From positions 44,605 through 108,604 of the forward strand of contig NZ_BAVZ01000014.1 of assembly GCF_000576305.1 (NCBI RefSeq): a stretch of DNA of 64,000 nt. The letters are read 5' to 3'. This stretch comes from Paenibacillus pini JCM 16418. GTDB lineage: Bacteria > Bacillota > Bacilli > Paenibacillales > Paenibacillaceae. Positions 24,876 to 32,776 of the stretch are shown here, one piece after another. Positions within the stretch are counted from its first letter, which is position 1, and each line of letters starts with the position of its first letter. The notes under the pieces are model-generated. The model saw only the letters and a list, made by a program, of their open reading frames with translations. It did not search any database and was not told the origin of the DNA. The translations under genes were made by a program, and so were the position numbers.

Positions 24876-25872
24876 ATGAAAGTTAGACAGGCATCGATAG
24901 TGCTAGCGTGCTTTGTCATTGTGCTAGGTATAGGGAAAACCACTGTGGTTAGGAATTATATAAATGAAGTGCGTCAGAATACATCGATTATAGAGACTGT
25001 TGGTCCTCAGCAGGACAATCACCTGAGTGATCCACTTTATATTCAAATTGTAGAGAAGGCGAAGCAGACACGAATTGAGCCGATTGATGCAACCTTAGAT
25101 CGTGTGTGGAAAGCCGTTCCTGCTATAATGGCCTTGAGATTGACGTAGAAGAAACATACAAACGGGCGCAGAAAGCAGCGAAGGAAACATCCATACCGCA
25201 TACTGCATACGTCTATAGGCAGATTCTACCTAAGGTAGATGTAAAGGATCTGGGCGCGGAGCTATTTACCGTGGTAACCCGCAGAAACCAATGGCATCGC
25301 TTATGATTAATGTAGCATGGGGGAACGAGTATATCATTCCTATTCTGGATACGCTGGATGCTGAAGGTGTGAAGGCAACATTCTTTTTTGACGGAAGTTG
25401 GCTGAAGAAAAATGTAGAGTTGGCCAAAGAGATTCAAAAACGGGGACATGAGCTTGAAAACCACGCTTATTCGCATCCGAACATGAGTCAGCTTAGTACA
25501 GATCGAGCTACGTTAGAGATCAGCAAAACTCAGAAGCTTTTAAAAGAAAGCCTTGGTGTTGAGAATAAATGGTTTGCTCCTCCTTCTGGGGACTTTAATC
25601 AGCAGACTGTTCGCATTGCACATCGTTTGGGACTACAAACGGTGCTATGGACGCTGGATACAGTGGATTGGCGTAAACCTTCACCTTCATCAATCGTGGT
25701 CAAAATATCAAATAAAGTGGAGTCAGGATCGCTCATCTTGATGCATCCGACTTCTTCATCTTCTCAGGCCCTCAAGGGTATGATTAAAGCGATTAAAGCA
25801 AAGGGGTTAACACTTGGGACGGTAAGCCAAACACTTTCCTCAGAACGGATCGTAAAAGCCCCGGTTGAGTGA
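24876..25872 (+). CDS. ylxY: YlxY polysaccharide deacetylase-like protein, two frameshifts
   Basis: NodB-fold protein in the conserved pnp-ylxY-mlpA slot. An N-terminal signal anchor (about residues 8-22) is followed by an extracytoplasmic part. Restored length is about 332 aa. First break at 25119-25123: CCTGC should read CCTGGC, giving WKAVPGYNGLEIDVEET. Second break at 25257-25263: GAGCTATT should read GAGCCTATT, giving GAEPIYRGNPQKPMASLM. The deacetylase part then shows ATFFFDGSWL, GHELENHAYSHPNM and GSLILMHPT. The usual N-terminal catalytic TFDD is replaced by NVAWGNEY, so deacetylase activity is doubtful. Two separate lesions make this the only case where genuine decay is a fair alternative. 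Confidence 0.85.
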
Positions 25873-25950
25873 GAGCGTTTTTTTTGATAGGATAAGGATT
25901 GCGTTTAGTGATTAGGAATTTACGCATTACATTTAGGAGGGCCTTTTTGC

Positions 25951-27219
25951 ATGAAAAAAATAAAGCTGACCAACGGCCTTAGAGTAGTAATGGAAAAAAT
26001 TCCGACTTGCCGGTCTGTTTCTTTCGGAATATGGGTCAAAACAGGTTCAAGACATGAACATCAAGACAATAATGGGATCTCTCATTTTATCGAGCATATG
26101 CTGTTTAAAGGTACGGATCGCTTTGATGCCAAGGCTATTGCTGAGCAGTTCGACGCCATTGGAGGTAATGTCAATGCTTTTACCTCAAAGGAATACACTT
26201 GTTATTATGCCAAGGTACTAGATGAGCATCTGCCGATAGCTGTAGATGTACTGGCAGACATGTTCTTTAATTCTCTGATGGATGGGGAAGAGCTTGCAAA
26301 AGAAAAGAACGTCATTTTAGAAGAAATCTCAATGTATGAGGATACGCCAGATGATTTGGTCCATGATCTTATGTCGAAAGTCGTGTACGGAGATCATCCC
26401 CTAGCTTATCCGATTTTGGGTACTAAACAACAACTAGAAGCGATGGGTCCAGATGATTTGCGTGCCTATATGAAAGATCATTATACAATTGAGAATACAG
26501 TGGTAAGTGTCGCGGGTAACATTAATGACGATGTTATTGAATTATTAGAAAAACATTTCGGTGGGTTTGGTAATCATGGTGAAGTCATGGATATTGCTAC
26601 TCCTGATTTCCACAGTGAAGTGTTATATCATAAGAAAAAGACCGAGCAGAATCATATCTGCCTCTCGTTTCCAGGCTGCTCCATTCATGACCCGCTTCAA
26701 TATGCCATGATTTTGCTGAATAATAGTATCGGCGGGGGCATGAGCTCACGCCTTTTCCAAGAAATTCGCGAAAAGCGGGGACTGGCCTATTCTGTCTATT
26801 CCTACCACAGTTCCAACGAGGACAGTGGACTGTTTACAGTCTATGCAGGTACGGCTCCTAAACAAACGCAAGAGGTAATGAAGTTGACTAAAGAGGTCAT
26901 GGCGGATATAGCAACTCACGGGATTAGTGAGGACGAGCTTCGTAAAGGTAAGGAGCAGTTAAAAGGAAGTCTAATCCTCAGTCTTGAAGGTACGGGAAGT
27001 CGTATGAATCGTCTAGGCAAGAATGAACTCATGATGGGTAAGCATCTATCGTTAGATGATATGATTGAGAAGATTGAGAAAGTTAATATGGATGATGTGA
27101 ATGCGGCTCTGGATCTTATGTTTAGTAAGCCGTTTGCACTTGCAATGGTGGGAACAACGGATAAAGCGATTGCTGGAATGAGGAGGGACGACTTTGTCGC
27201 ATTACGTTCAAATCAATAA
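25951..27219 (+). CDS. mlpA: M16 zinc peptidase MlpA (YmxG)
   Basis: Encodes 422 aa with the inverted zinc motif HFIEH in GISHFIEHMLFKGTDRFD (about residues 50-54) and the downstream Glu ligand in EKNVILEEISMYED. The second half is the inactive M16_C-like domain (GGGMSSRLFQEIREKRGLAYSVYS). The family resembles mitochondrial processing peptidase. In B. subtilis the gene lies beside ylxY and dpaA and has been linked to aprE regulation. ATG 25951 follows TAGGAGGGC. Its last 26 bases contain the dut start and ribosome binding site. Confidence 0.93.
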   Translation: MKKIKLTNGLRVVMEKIPTCRSVSFGIWVKTGSRHEHQDNNGISHFIEHMLFKGTDRFDAKAIAEQFDAIGGNVNAFTSKEYTCYYAKVLDEHLPIAVDVLADMFFNSLMDGEELAKEKNVILEEISMYEDTPDDLVHDLMSKVVYGDHPLAYPILGTKQQLEAMGPDDLRAYMKDHYTIENTVVSVAGNINDDVIELLEKHFGGFGNHGEVMDIATPDFHSEVLYHKKKTEQNHICLSFPGCSIHDPLQYAMILLNNSIGGGMSSRLFQEIREKRGLAYSVYSYHSSNEDSGLFTVYAGTAPKQTQEVMKLTKEVMADIATHGISEDELRKGKEQLKGSLILSLEGTGSRMNRLGKNELMMGKHLSLDDMIEKIEKVNMDDVNAALDLMFSKPFALAMVGTTDKAIAGMRRDDFVALRSNQ

Positions 27220-27640
27220 GTTACCGGGTCACGAAGATATTAAACTTCCAGAAAGAATGTCACGTTCCGCTTCAGGGTATGATTTATATGCAGCCGTCGA
27301 GGAGCCTGTTATCTTACAGCCTAATGAAAGAAAGTTGATTCCAACAGGTTTTGCTCTTGCTATGCCAGATGGACTTGAAGCACAAATTCGTCCGAGAAGT
27401 GGTTTAGCATTTAAACATGGTATTACATGTTTGAATACACCGGGTACGATTGATGCTGATTATCGAGGTGAAGTGAAGGTGCTACTGATTAATTTAGGTC
27501 AAGAGCCATTCACGATCGATAGAAATGAACGGATCGCGCAGATGGTCTTTCAAACGGTGCCTGATGTAGAATTTGAACAGGTTGATGTTTTATCAGAAAC
27601 GGTTCGGGGTTCAGGCGGTTTTGGTCATACGGGTAAGTAA
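27194..27640 (+). CDS. dut: dUTP diphosphatase (trimeric dUTPase)
   Basis: Encodes 148 aa. It hydrolyses dUTP to dUMP, limiting uracil in DNA and feeding dTMP synthesis. The five dUTPase motifs are present: ASGYDLYAA, IRPRSGLAFKHG, NTPGTIDADYRGE with catalytic Asp, NERIAQMVF, and the C-terminal P-loop-like RGSGGFGHTGK. TTG 27194 lies inside the end of mlpA, behind GAGGAGGG at 27180-27187, so the two are coupled. A strong terminator follows. Confidence 0.95.
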   Translation: MSHYVQINKLPGHEDIKLPERMSRSASGYDLYAAVEEPVILQPNERKLIPTGFALAMPDGLEAQIRPRSGLAFKHGITCLNTPGTIDADYRGEVKVLLINLGQEPFTIDRNERIAQMVFQTVPDVEFEQVDVLSETVRGSGGFGHTGK

Positions 27641-27650
27641 ACATAAATAG

Positions 27651-27698
27651 AGCTTGCTGATTTCTTCTTAAAGGAAGAAACCGGCAAGCTTTTTTTTG
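27651..27698 (+). terminator. Intrinsic terminator after dut
   Basis: AGCTTGC-TGA-TTTCTTC pairs with GAAGAAA-CCG-GCAAGCT, loop TTAAAG, followed by eight T. One internal 3x3 loop interrupts an otherwise perfect 14-bp stem. Confidence 0.9.
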
Positions 27699-27721
27699 TG
27701 TGAGAAAATCGCAGTTAATTC

Positions 27722-27748
27722 ACCCATGTGTAGGCCAGCGCATAAGAT
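27722..27748 (+). promoter_or_regulatory. SigK-type promoter of dpaA
   Basis: AC (27722-27723), exactly 17 bases, then CATAAGAT (27741-27748). This fits the B. subtilis SigK pattern AC-N16/17-CATANNNT. SigK drives spoVF (dpaAB) in the mother cell in B. subtilis, so motif and function agree. Confidence 0.65.
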
Positions 27749-27787
27749 GGCTGTATAACAGCGTTACTTGAAAGGAGTGACATCCTT

Positions 27788-28687
27788 ATGCTGACAGGGG
27801 TCCGCTTCGTTTTCCTAGGCGGGGATGCACGGCAGCTTGAGGTAATCCGTAAATGTTCGGAATTGGATGCGATAGTTCATATCGTTGGTTTCGATAATTT
27901 GAAGGAGAGAATGGAAGGAGTCACTTGGAGTGAATTATCCGATGATTTGATTTCTACTGCAGATGTTCTGGTCTTGCCTGTGGTCGGGTGCGATGATAAC
28001 GGCATGATTAACACATTGTTCTCTGATGAACAGCTTAAGCTGACGGATGAGCTTATGGCTTCCCTATCCCGTGAATGCACGGTTTACACGGGTATGGCTA
28101 AACCCTATTTGCGGAATCTTTGTGCTGCTCATCATGTCAAGCTGACGGAGCTTCTGAACCGGGATGATGTAGCTATTCATAATTCCATCCCAACCGCAGA
28201 AGGTGCATTAGTTATGGCTATTGAGAATACGGATTTCACGATACATGGATCGAGAAGTATGGTACTTGGTTTAGGGAGAACAGGATTCACAATGGCTAAA
28301 AGTTTACAGGGACTCGGTGCCGAAGTTAAGGTGGGCGTACGCTCGGAGAAGCATTTTGCAAGAGCACAGGTTATGGGCTGGGAGCCTTTCCTGACAAGGG
28401 ATTTGCGCGATCATGTGGGCAATATCGACTTGATTTTTAATACGATACCGACTATGATAGTCACAGCACAAATCCTGTCTAGAATGCCTTTAAGCTCAGT
28501 CATTATCGACCTTGCTTCAGCTCCCGGAGGATGTGATTTCCGCTATGCGGAGAAACGGGGGATTAAGGCTTTGCTTGCTCCCGGTCTGCCTGGCATCGTA
28601 GCTCCCAAAACAGCTGGCTTAATTATTGCCAATGCGTTGGTACAGTTGATTTCGGACGAGATCAAGATTCGGGGGGATGGCGAATGA
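27788..28687 (+). CDS. dpaA: Dipicolinate synthase subunit A
   Basis: Encodes 299 aa (SpoVFA). With DpaB it converts dihydroxy-tetrahydrodipicolinate-level intermediate to dipicolinic acid in the mother cell, for export into the spore core as the calcium chelate. A Rossmann nucleotide-binding motif, VLGLGRTGFTMAKSLQGLGA, lies at about residues 160-180, as in D-isomer dehydrogenase-like folds. GVRFVFLGGDARQLEVI near the start is typical of the family. ATG 27788 follows AAAGGAGTG. It overlaps dpaB by 4 bases (ATGA). A SigK-type promoter lies 40 bases upstream. Confidence 0.95.
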   Translation: MLTGVRFVFLGGDARQLEVIRKCSELDAIVHIVGFDNLKERMEGVTWSELSDDLISTADVLVLPVVGCDDNGMINTLFSDEQLKLTDELMASLSRECTVYTGMAKPYLRNLCAAHHVKLTELLNRDDVAIHNSIPTAEGALVMAIENTDFTIHGSRSMVLGLGRTGFTMAKSLQGLGAEVKVGVRSEKHFARAQVMGWEPFLTRDLRDHVGNIDLIFNTIPTMIVTAQILSRMPLSSVIIDLASAPGGCDFRYAEKRGIKALLAPGLPGIVAPKTAGLIIANALVQLISDEIKIRGDGE

Positions 28688-29280
28688 ACTGGCAGGGGAA
28701 GACGGTTGGGTATGCAATAACGGGTTCACACTGCACGATTGCTGAAATCATGCCACAAATTAAGCGCTTTGTGGAAGCTGGAGCCAATGTGGTACCTATT
28801 GTGTCAGGGTCGGTTTTAGTAACGGATACACGTTTTGGAACTTCGGAAAATTGGCTGAAGCAGTTGAAAGATATTACTGGAAATGATATTATTTCTTCCA
28901 TTGTTGAGGCTGAACCTTTGGGTCCTTCTAAATTAATAGATGTCATGGTTATTGCTCCATGTACCGGTAATACAACGAGTAAGCTCGCGAATGCGATGAC
29001 AGACAGTCCTGTGCTGATGGCAGCTAAATCGCAAATGCGCAATAGCAGACCGTTGGTGCTCGCTATTTCAACGAATGACGGACTGGGGCTTAATGCAGCT
29101 AATATCGCTAAGCTACTCGTTACCAAGAACATTTATTTTGTTCCTTTTGGTCAGGATAATCCGGAGCAGAAGCCAAATTCTCTTGTTGCCCAAATGGATC
29201 TTATTCCTGAAACATGCTATGCCGCACTAGAAGGTGCCCAATTACAGCCTATGATTATACAACGTTTTTTCTCAGCATAA
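28684..29280 (+). CDS. dpaB: Dipicolinate synthase subunit B, flavoprotein
   Basis: Encodes 198 aa (SpoVFB) of the flavoprotein fold shared with Dfp/UbiX. Recognisable segments are GKTVGYAITGSHCTIAE at the N-terminus, VMVIAPCTGNTTSKLANAM with a flavin-contacting Thr/Asn region, and ISTNDGLGLNAANIA. It works as a complex with DpaA, and the two reading frames overlap by 4 bases. asd follows after 54 bases, so lysine-pathway genes and the dipicolinate branch are contiguous. Confidence 0.95.
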   Translation: MNWQGKTVGYAITGSHCTIAEIMPQIKRFVEAGANVVPIVSGSVLVTDTRFGTSENWLKQLKDITGNDIISSIVEAEPLGPSKLIDVMVIAPCTGNTTSKLANAMTDSPVLMAAKSQMRNSRPLVLAISTNDGLGLNAANIAKLLVTKNIYFVPFGQDNPEQKPNSLVAQMDLIPETCYAALEGAQLQPMIIQRFFSA

Positions 29281-29334
29281 ACACTGCTATTTTTATAGAG
29301 AAATAGTCTTAATTGATAAGGGGAGATACGGCAA

Positions 29335-30381
29335 ATGAGTAATCAAAAGTTTAATGTCGCAGTCGTAGGAGCAACAGGAGCAGTAGGAGAACAAATTTTG
29401 AAATTACTGGATCAGAGAGACTTCCCAATTTCTAGTTTGAAATTGCTGTCTTCTGCACGTTCCGCCGGCACGACGATTAACTTTAAAGGCCAAGACATTA
29501 CAGTAGAAGAAGCAACCCCTGAAAGTTTTAAAGGTATTGACATTGCGCTGTTCAGCGCTGGGGGCGACGTAAGTAAAGAGCTTGCCCCCCACGCCGCTCG
29601 GCACGGGGCTGTTTGTATAGATAATACGAACGCTTTTCGTATGGATCCTCATACGCCATTGGTTGTGCCAGAGGTTAATCCTGAGCAAATTGATGAACAT
29701 AATGGCATTATAGCTAACCCAAATTGCTCAACTATTCAAATGGTTGCAGCATTGAAGCCGCTTCAAGACGCATATGGTATTTCACGGATCATCGTTTCGA
29801 CGTACCAGGCTGTTTCAGGAGCGGGAAGCCGTGCAATAGATGAATTGCATCGCCAAACGAAAGCAGTGATTGAAGGTCAGGAAGTAACTCCGGATATATT
29901 GCCAGTAGGTTCATTGCCTGTGAAACATCAAATTGCTTTCAATGCGATTCCACAGATTGATAAGTTTCAGGAAAATGGCTATACATTGGAAGAAATGAAA
30001 ATGGTTCTTGAGACTAAGAAGATTATGAAAGATGAATCTATTAGTGTCACAGCTACTTGTGTCCGAATTCCGGTTGTATATGGTCATTCTGAATCCGTAT
30101 ATGTTGAACTGAAGAATGATTATGATTTGGATGCAGTCAAGAAGCTTTTGGCTGATTCTCCAGGAATTACGCTTGTGGATGATCCTAGCTCGCAGGCTTA
30201 CCCATTAGCTACGGATTGTGCAGGTAAACCCGATGTATTCGTCGGACGTCTGCGCCGTGATTTGGGTGATAACAAAGGATTGAACATGTGGATTGTTTCT
30301 GACAATCTCATGAAGGGTGCAGCATGGAATGCTGTGCAAATTGCTGAAATTATTGTTTCTAAACGTAACGCGCGCGCTTAA
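29335..30381 (+). CDS. asd: Aspartate-semialdehyde dehydrogenase
   Basis: Encodes 348 aa. It reduces aspartyl phosphate to aspartate semialdehyde with NADPH, feeding lysine, diaminopimelate, dipicolinate, threonine and methionine. Visible features are N-terminal VVGATGAVGEQILKLL (NADP binding), IIANPNCSTIQMV with the catalytic Cys, and QAVSGAGSRAIDEL. The conserved His lies in the C-terminal half near RIPVVYGHSESVYVEL. ATG 29335 follows AAGGGGAGA at 29318-29326. Confidence 0.96.
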   Translation: MSNQKFNVAVVGATGAVGEQILKLLDQRDFPISSLKLLSSARSAGTTINFKGQDITVEEATPESFKGIDIALFSAGGDVSKELAPHAARHGAVCIDNTNAFRMDPHTPLVVPEVNPEQIDEHNGIIANPNCSTIQMVAALKPLQDAYGISRIIVSTYQAVSGAGSRAIDELHRQTKAVIEGQEVTPDILPVGSLPVKHQIAFNAIPQIDKFQENGYTLEEMKMVLETKKIMKDESISVTATCVRIPVVYGHSESVYVELKNDYDLDAVKKLLADSPGITLVDDPSSQAYPLATDCAGKPDVFVGRLRRDLGDNKGLNMWIVSDNLMKGAAWNAVQIAEIIVSKRNARA

Positions 30382-30400
30382 GGTTTATGGAGGAATTGAA

Positions 30401-31618
30401 ATGGGTATTTTAGTACAAAAATTCGGTGGCACCTCTCTTTCCACACCGCAGGCAAGAGAGCTTGTTATTAAACATATTCAAAGGGAGCTTGCTGCTTCCT
30501 ATCAAATCGTTGTTGTCGTTTCAGCAATGGGCCGCAAAGGGGAGCCTTACGCTACAGATACACTTCTGGACTGGGTTGCCCTCAACGGAAACGCCCTACC
30601 ATCACGCGAAAAGGATTTACTGCTGTGCTGTGGTGAAATCATATCTGCGACAACCCTGTGCAGCATACTGCATCATGAAGGGATTACGGCTACAGTATTG
30701 ACAGGAGCACAGGCTGGTTTTATTACTAACGATCATTACGGAAATGCTAGAATATTGGACGTAAGACCTGAACGCATTATCGACGAGTTGACACGTCATC
30801 AAGTCGTAATTGTAACGGGTTTTCAAGGGCAAACCGAATCCGGGGACTTTACAACACTTGGTCGAGGAGGCAGCGATACATCGGCCACGGCCCTGGGAGT
30901 CGCTTTGCACGCCGAAATGGTAGACATTTATACAGATGTAAATGGTATTCTAACAGCTGATCCACGGGTCGTAGAAGATGCCAAACCGCTTCCCTTTGTA
31001 AGTTATGCTGAAATTTGCAACATGGCCCAAAACGGGGCTAAGGTGATTCATCCACGAGCTGTTGAAATCGCAATGCAGTCCCAAGTACCTGTCCGTGTAA
31101 GATCAACCTTCTCTGAAGATGAAGGGACACTTGTGACTCAGCCCGAAGGTTTCAAGGATGTTCAGTCAGGCATTGTAGACCGTTATGTTACGGGTATTGC
31201 TTATGTGAGTAATGTAACCCAAATTACAGTAGAGTGCCTAAATGAAACGGACAATCTTCAGCTACAAGTGTTCAAATCAATGGCTGAGAATTCCATCAGT
31301 GTAGACTTTATCAATGTCACTCCTACGGGCGCAGTCTATACGGTATTTGATACCGACTCGGTGCGAGCAATTACGGTTCTGCAGGAAATGGGTCTCAAGC
31401 CAAAGAGTCTGTCGGGCTGTGCTAAGGTCTCTGTCATCGGTGGAGGTATTAATGGCGTACCTGGTATTATGGCTAAAATTGTAGAATCACTCAGTGAACA
31501 ACACATACAAATCCTGCAATCTGCAGATTCCAATACTACGATTTGGGTGCTGGTCAAGAAGGAAGATATGGTTCAATCACTTAGAGCACTTCACAAAACG
31601 TTTGAGTTACATCGCTAA
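30401..31618 (+). CDS. dapG: Aspartokinase I (DapG type)
   Basis: Encodes 405 aa. It phosphorylates aspartate, the first step of the aspartate pathway. The kinase motif VQKFGGTSLSTPQAREL starts the protein, TLGRGGSDTSATALG forms the substrate/ATP site, and two C-terminal ACT domains occur (ITVECLNETDNLQLQVF; VSVIGGGINGVPGIMAKIVE). In B. subtilis DapG is the diaminopimelate-inhibited isozyme in this same asd-dapG-dapA cluster. The frame is open to 30317 within asd, but ATG 30401 follows GGAGGAA (30389-30395) and begins the homology. Confidence 0.95.
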   Translation: MGILVQKFGGTSLSTPQARELVIKHIQRELAASYQIVVVVSAMGRKGEPYATDTLLDWVALNGNALPSREKDLLLCCGEIISATTLCSILHHEGITATVLTGAQAGFITNDHYGNARILDVRPERIIDELTRHQVVIVTGFQGQTESGDFTTLGRGGSDTSATALGVALHAEMVDIYTDVNGILTADPRVVEDAKPLPFVSYAEICNMAQNGAKVIHPRAVEIAMQSQVPVRVRSTFSEDEGTLVTQPEGFKDVQSGIVDRYVTGIAYVSNVTQITVECLNETDNLQLQVFKSMAENSISVDFINVTPTGAVYTVFDTDSVRAITVLQEMGLKPKSLSGCAKVSVIGGGINGVPGIMAKIVESLSEQHIQILQSADSNTTIWVLVKKEDMVQSLRALHKTFELHR

Positions 31619-31674
31619 ACGAATGCATATTAGAGATTGTCAGCACTAGCGAATCATATGAGGAGGTATGCAAG

Positions 31675-32556
31675 GTGGATTTCGGAAGATTAATCACGGC
31701 CATGGTAACACCCTTCGATGAGCAGGGCAATATCAATTGGACGGAGACGTCTGCATTAATAGACTACTTAATTGAAGAGCAAAAGTCAGATTCTCTCGTT
31801 ATTTGCGGAACAACTGGTGAATCACCAACTTTAAGTGAAGAAGAGAAATTGCAGTTATTTGCATTTGCTGTAAAGCATGCAGACGGTCGCTGTAAAATTA
31901 TTGCTGGCACAGGTAGTAATAGCACAGCTCATTCAATCCATCTTACCCAAGAAGCTGAGAAGCTTGGAGTTGATGGAGCTTTGCTTGTAGTTCCTTATTA
32001 CAACAAGCCCAGTCAAGAAGGGATGTATCGCCACTTTGAAGCGATTGCCCACAGTACTCAGCTACCTATCATGCTCTATAATGTGCCAAGCCGTACCGTA
32101 GCCAGCATTAGTGCTCATACGACTTTACGTCTTGCTGAAATTTCAAATATTGTAGCTACGAAGGAATGTGTGTCGCTTGAACAGGTGACTCAGATTGTGA
32201 TTGGAGCTCCAGCTCATTTTAAAGTGTATTCTGGCGATGATCCGATGACGTTACCAGCATTATCTGTTGGTGCTTATGGTATTGTAAGTGTAGCAAGCCA
32301 TATCATTGGTGCATCCATGTCAGAAATGATCCATGCCTATCTAGAGGGGAATGTTCAAAAAGCTGCCAATCTACATCAGCAGTTATTCCCGGTGTTCAAA
32401 GGATTATTTGAATGTCCGACGCCAGTTCCTAATCCTGCTGCCTTGAAATATGCCTTGAATTTACTTGGACATTCTGTCGGCGATGTTCGTTTACCGCTTG
32501 TGGCACCCGATGAGGCAGAAAGTTTATTCATTAGAAATTTGTTATCATTATCTTAA
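31675..32556 (+). CDS. dapA: 4-hydroxy-tetrahydrodipicolinate synthase
   Basis: Encodes 293 aa, a TIM-barrel lyase. It condenses pyruvate with aspartate semialdehyde, giving the precursor shared by diaminopimelate/lysine and spore dipicolinate. Visible motifs are GTTGESPTLSEEEK, PYYNKPSQEG, the catalytic-triad Tyr in MLYNVPSRT, and the Schiff-base Lys in VATKECVS. GTG 31675 follows TGAGGAGGT (31659-31667). A terminator closes the asd-dapG-dapA group. Confidence 0.96.
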   Translation: MDFGRLITAMVTPFDEQGNINWTETSALIDYLIEEQKSDSLVICGTTGESPTLSEEEKLQLFAFAVKHADGRCKIIAGTGSNSTAHSIHLTQEAEKLGVDGALLVVPYYNKPSQEGMYRHFEAIAHSTQLPIMLYNVPSRTVASISAHTTLRLAEISNIVATKECVSLEQVTQIVIGAPAHFKVYSGDDPMTLPALSVGAYGIVSVASHIIGASMSEMIHAYLEGNVQKAANLHQQLFPVFKGLFECPTPVPNPAALKYALNLLGHSVGDVRLPLVAPDEAESLFIRNLLSLS

Positions 32557-32581
32557 TTTTGAACTAGCTGTTTAAAGTATT

Positions 32582-32607
32582 AAGGCGTCCCTTTGGGGCG
32601 CCTTTTT
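32582..32607 (+). terminator. Intrinsic terminator after dapA
   Basis: AAGGCG-TCCC-TTT-GGGGCGCCTT compact hairpin followed by TTTT. GC-rich stem with a tight loop. Confidence 0.85.
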
Positions 32608-32660
32608 GCTAAATATTGAGCTTTTGTAAAGGGAAGCCTAATGGATACTCAGAACGTGAC

Positions 32661-32690
32661 TTGTTTTTTGAGTTTTTAATCATGTATAAT
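32661..32690 (+). promoter_or_regulatory. SigA promoter of the RNase J gene
   Basis: TTGTTT (32661-32666), 18-bp spacer, perfect TATAAT (32685-32690). The leader of about 80 nt contains a TATATTT/AAATATA hairpin (32713-32729). Confidence 0.6.
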
Positions 32691-32776
32691 GAGGTCAAGT
32701 GACTGGGTGCGGTATATTTTTGAAATATAAATACTAAATGGTACGACGTCCAAAACCATAGGAGGGTTAGATTCAT

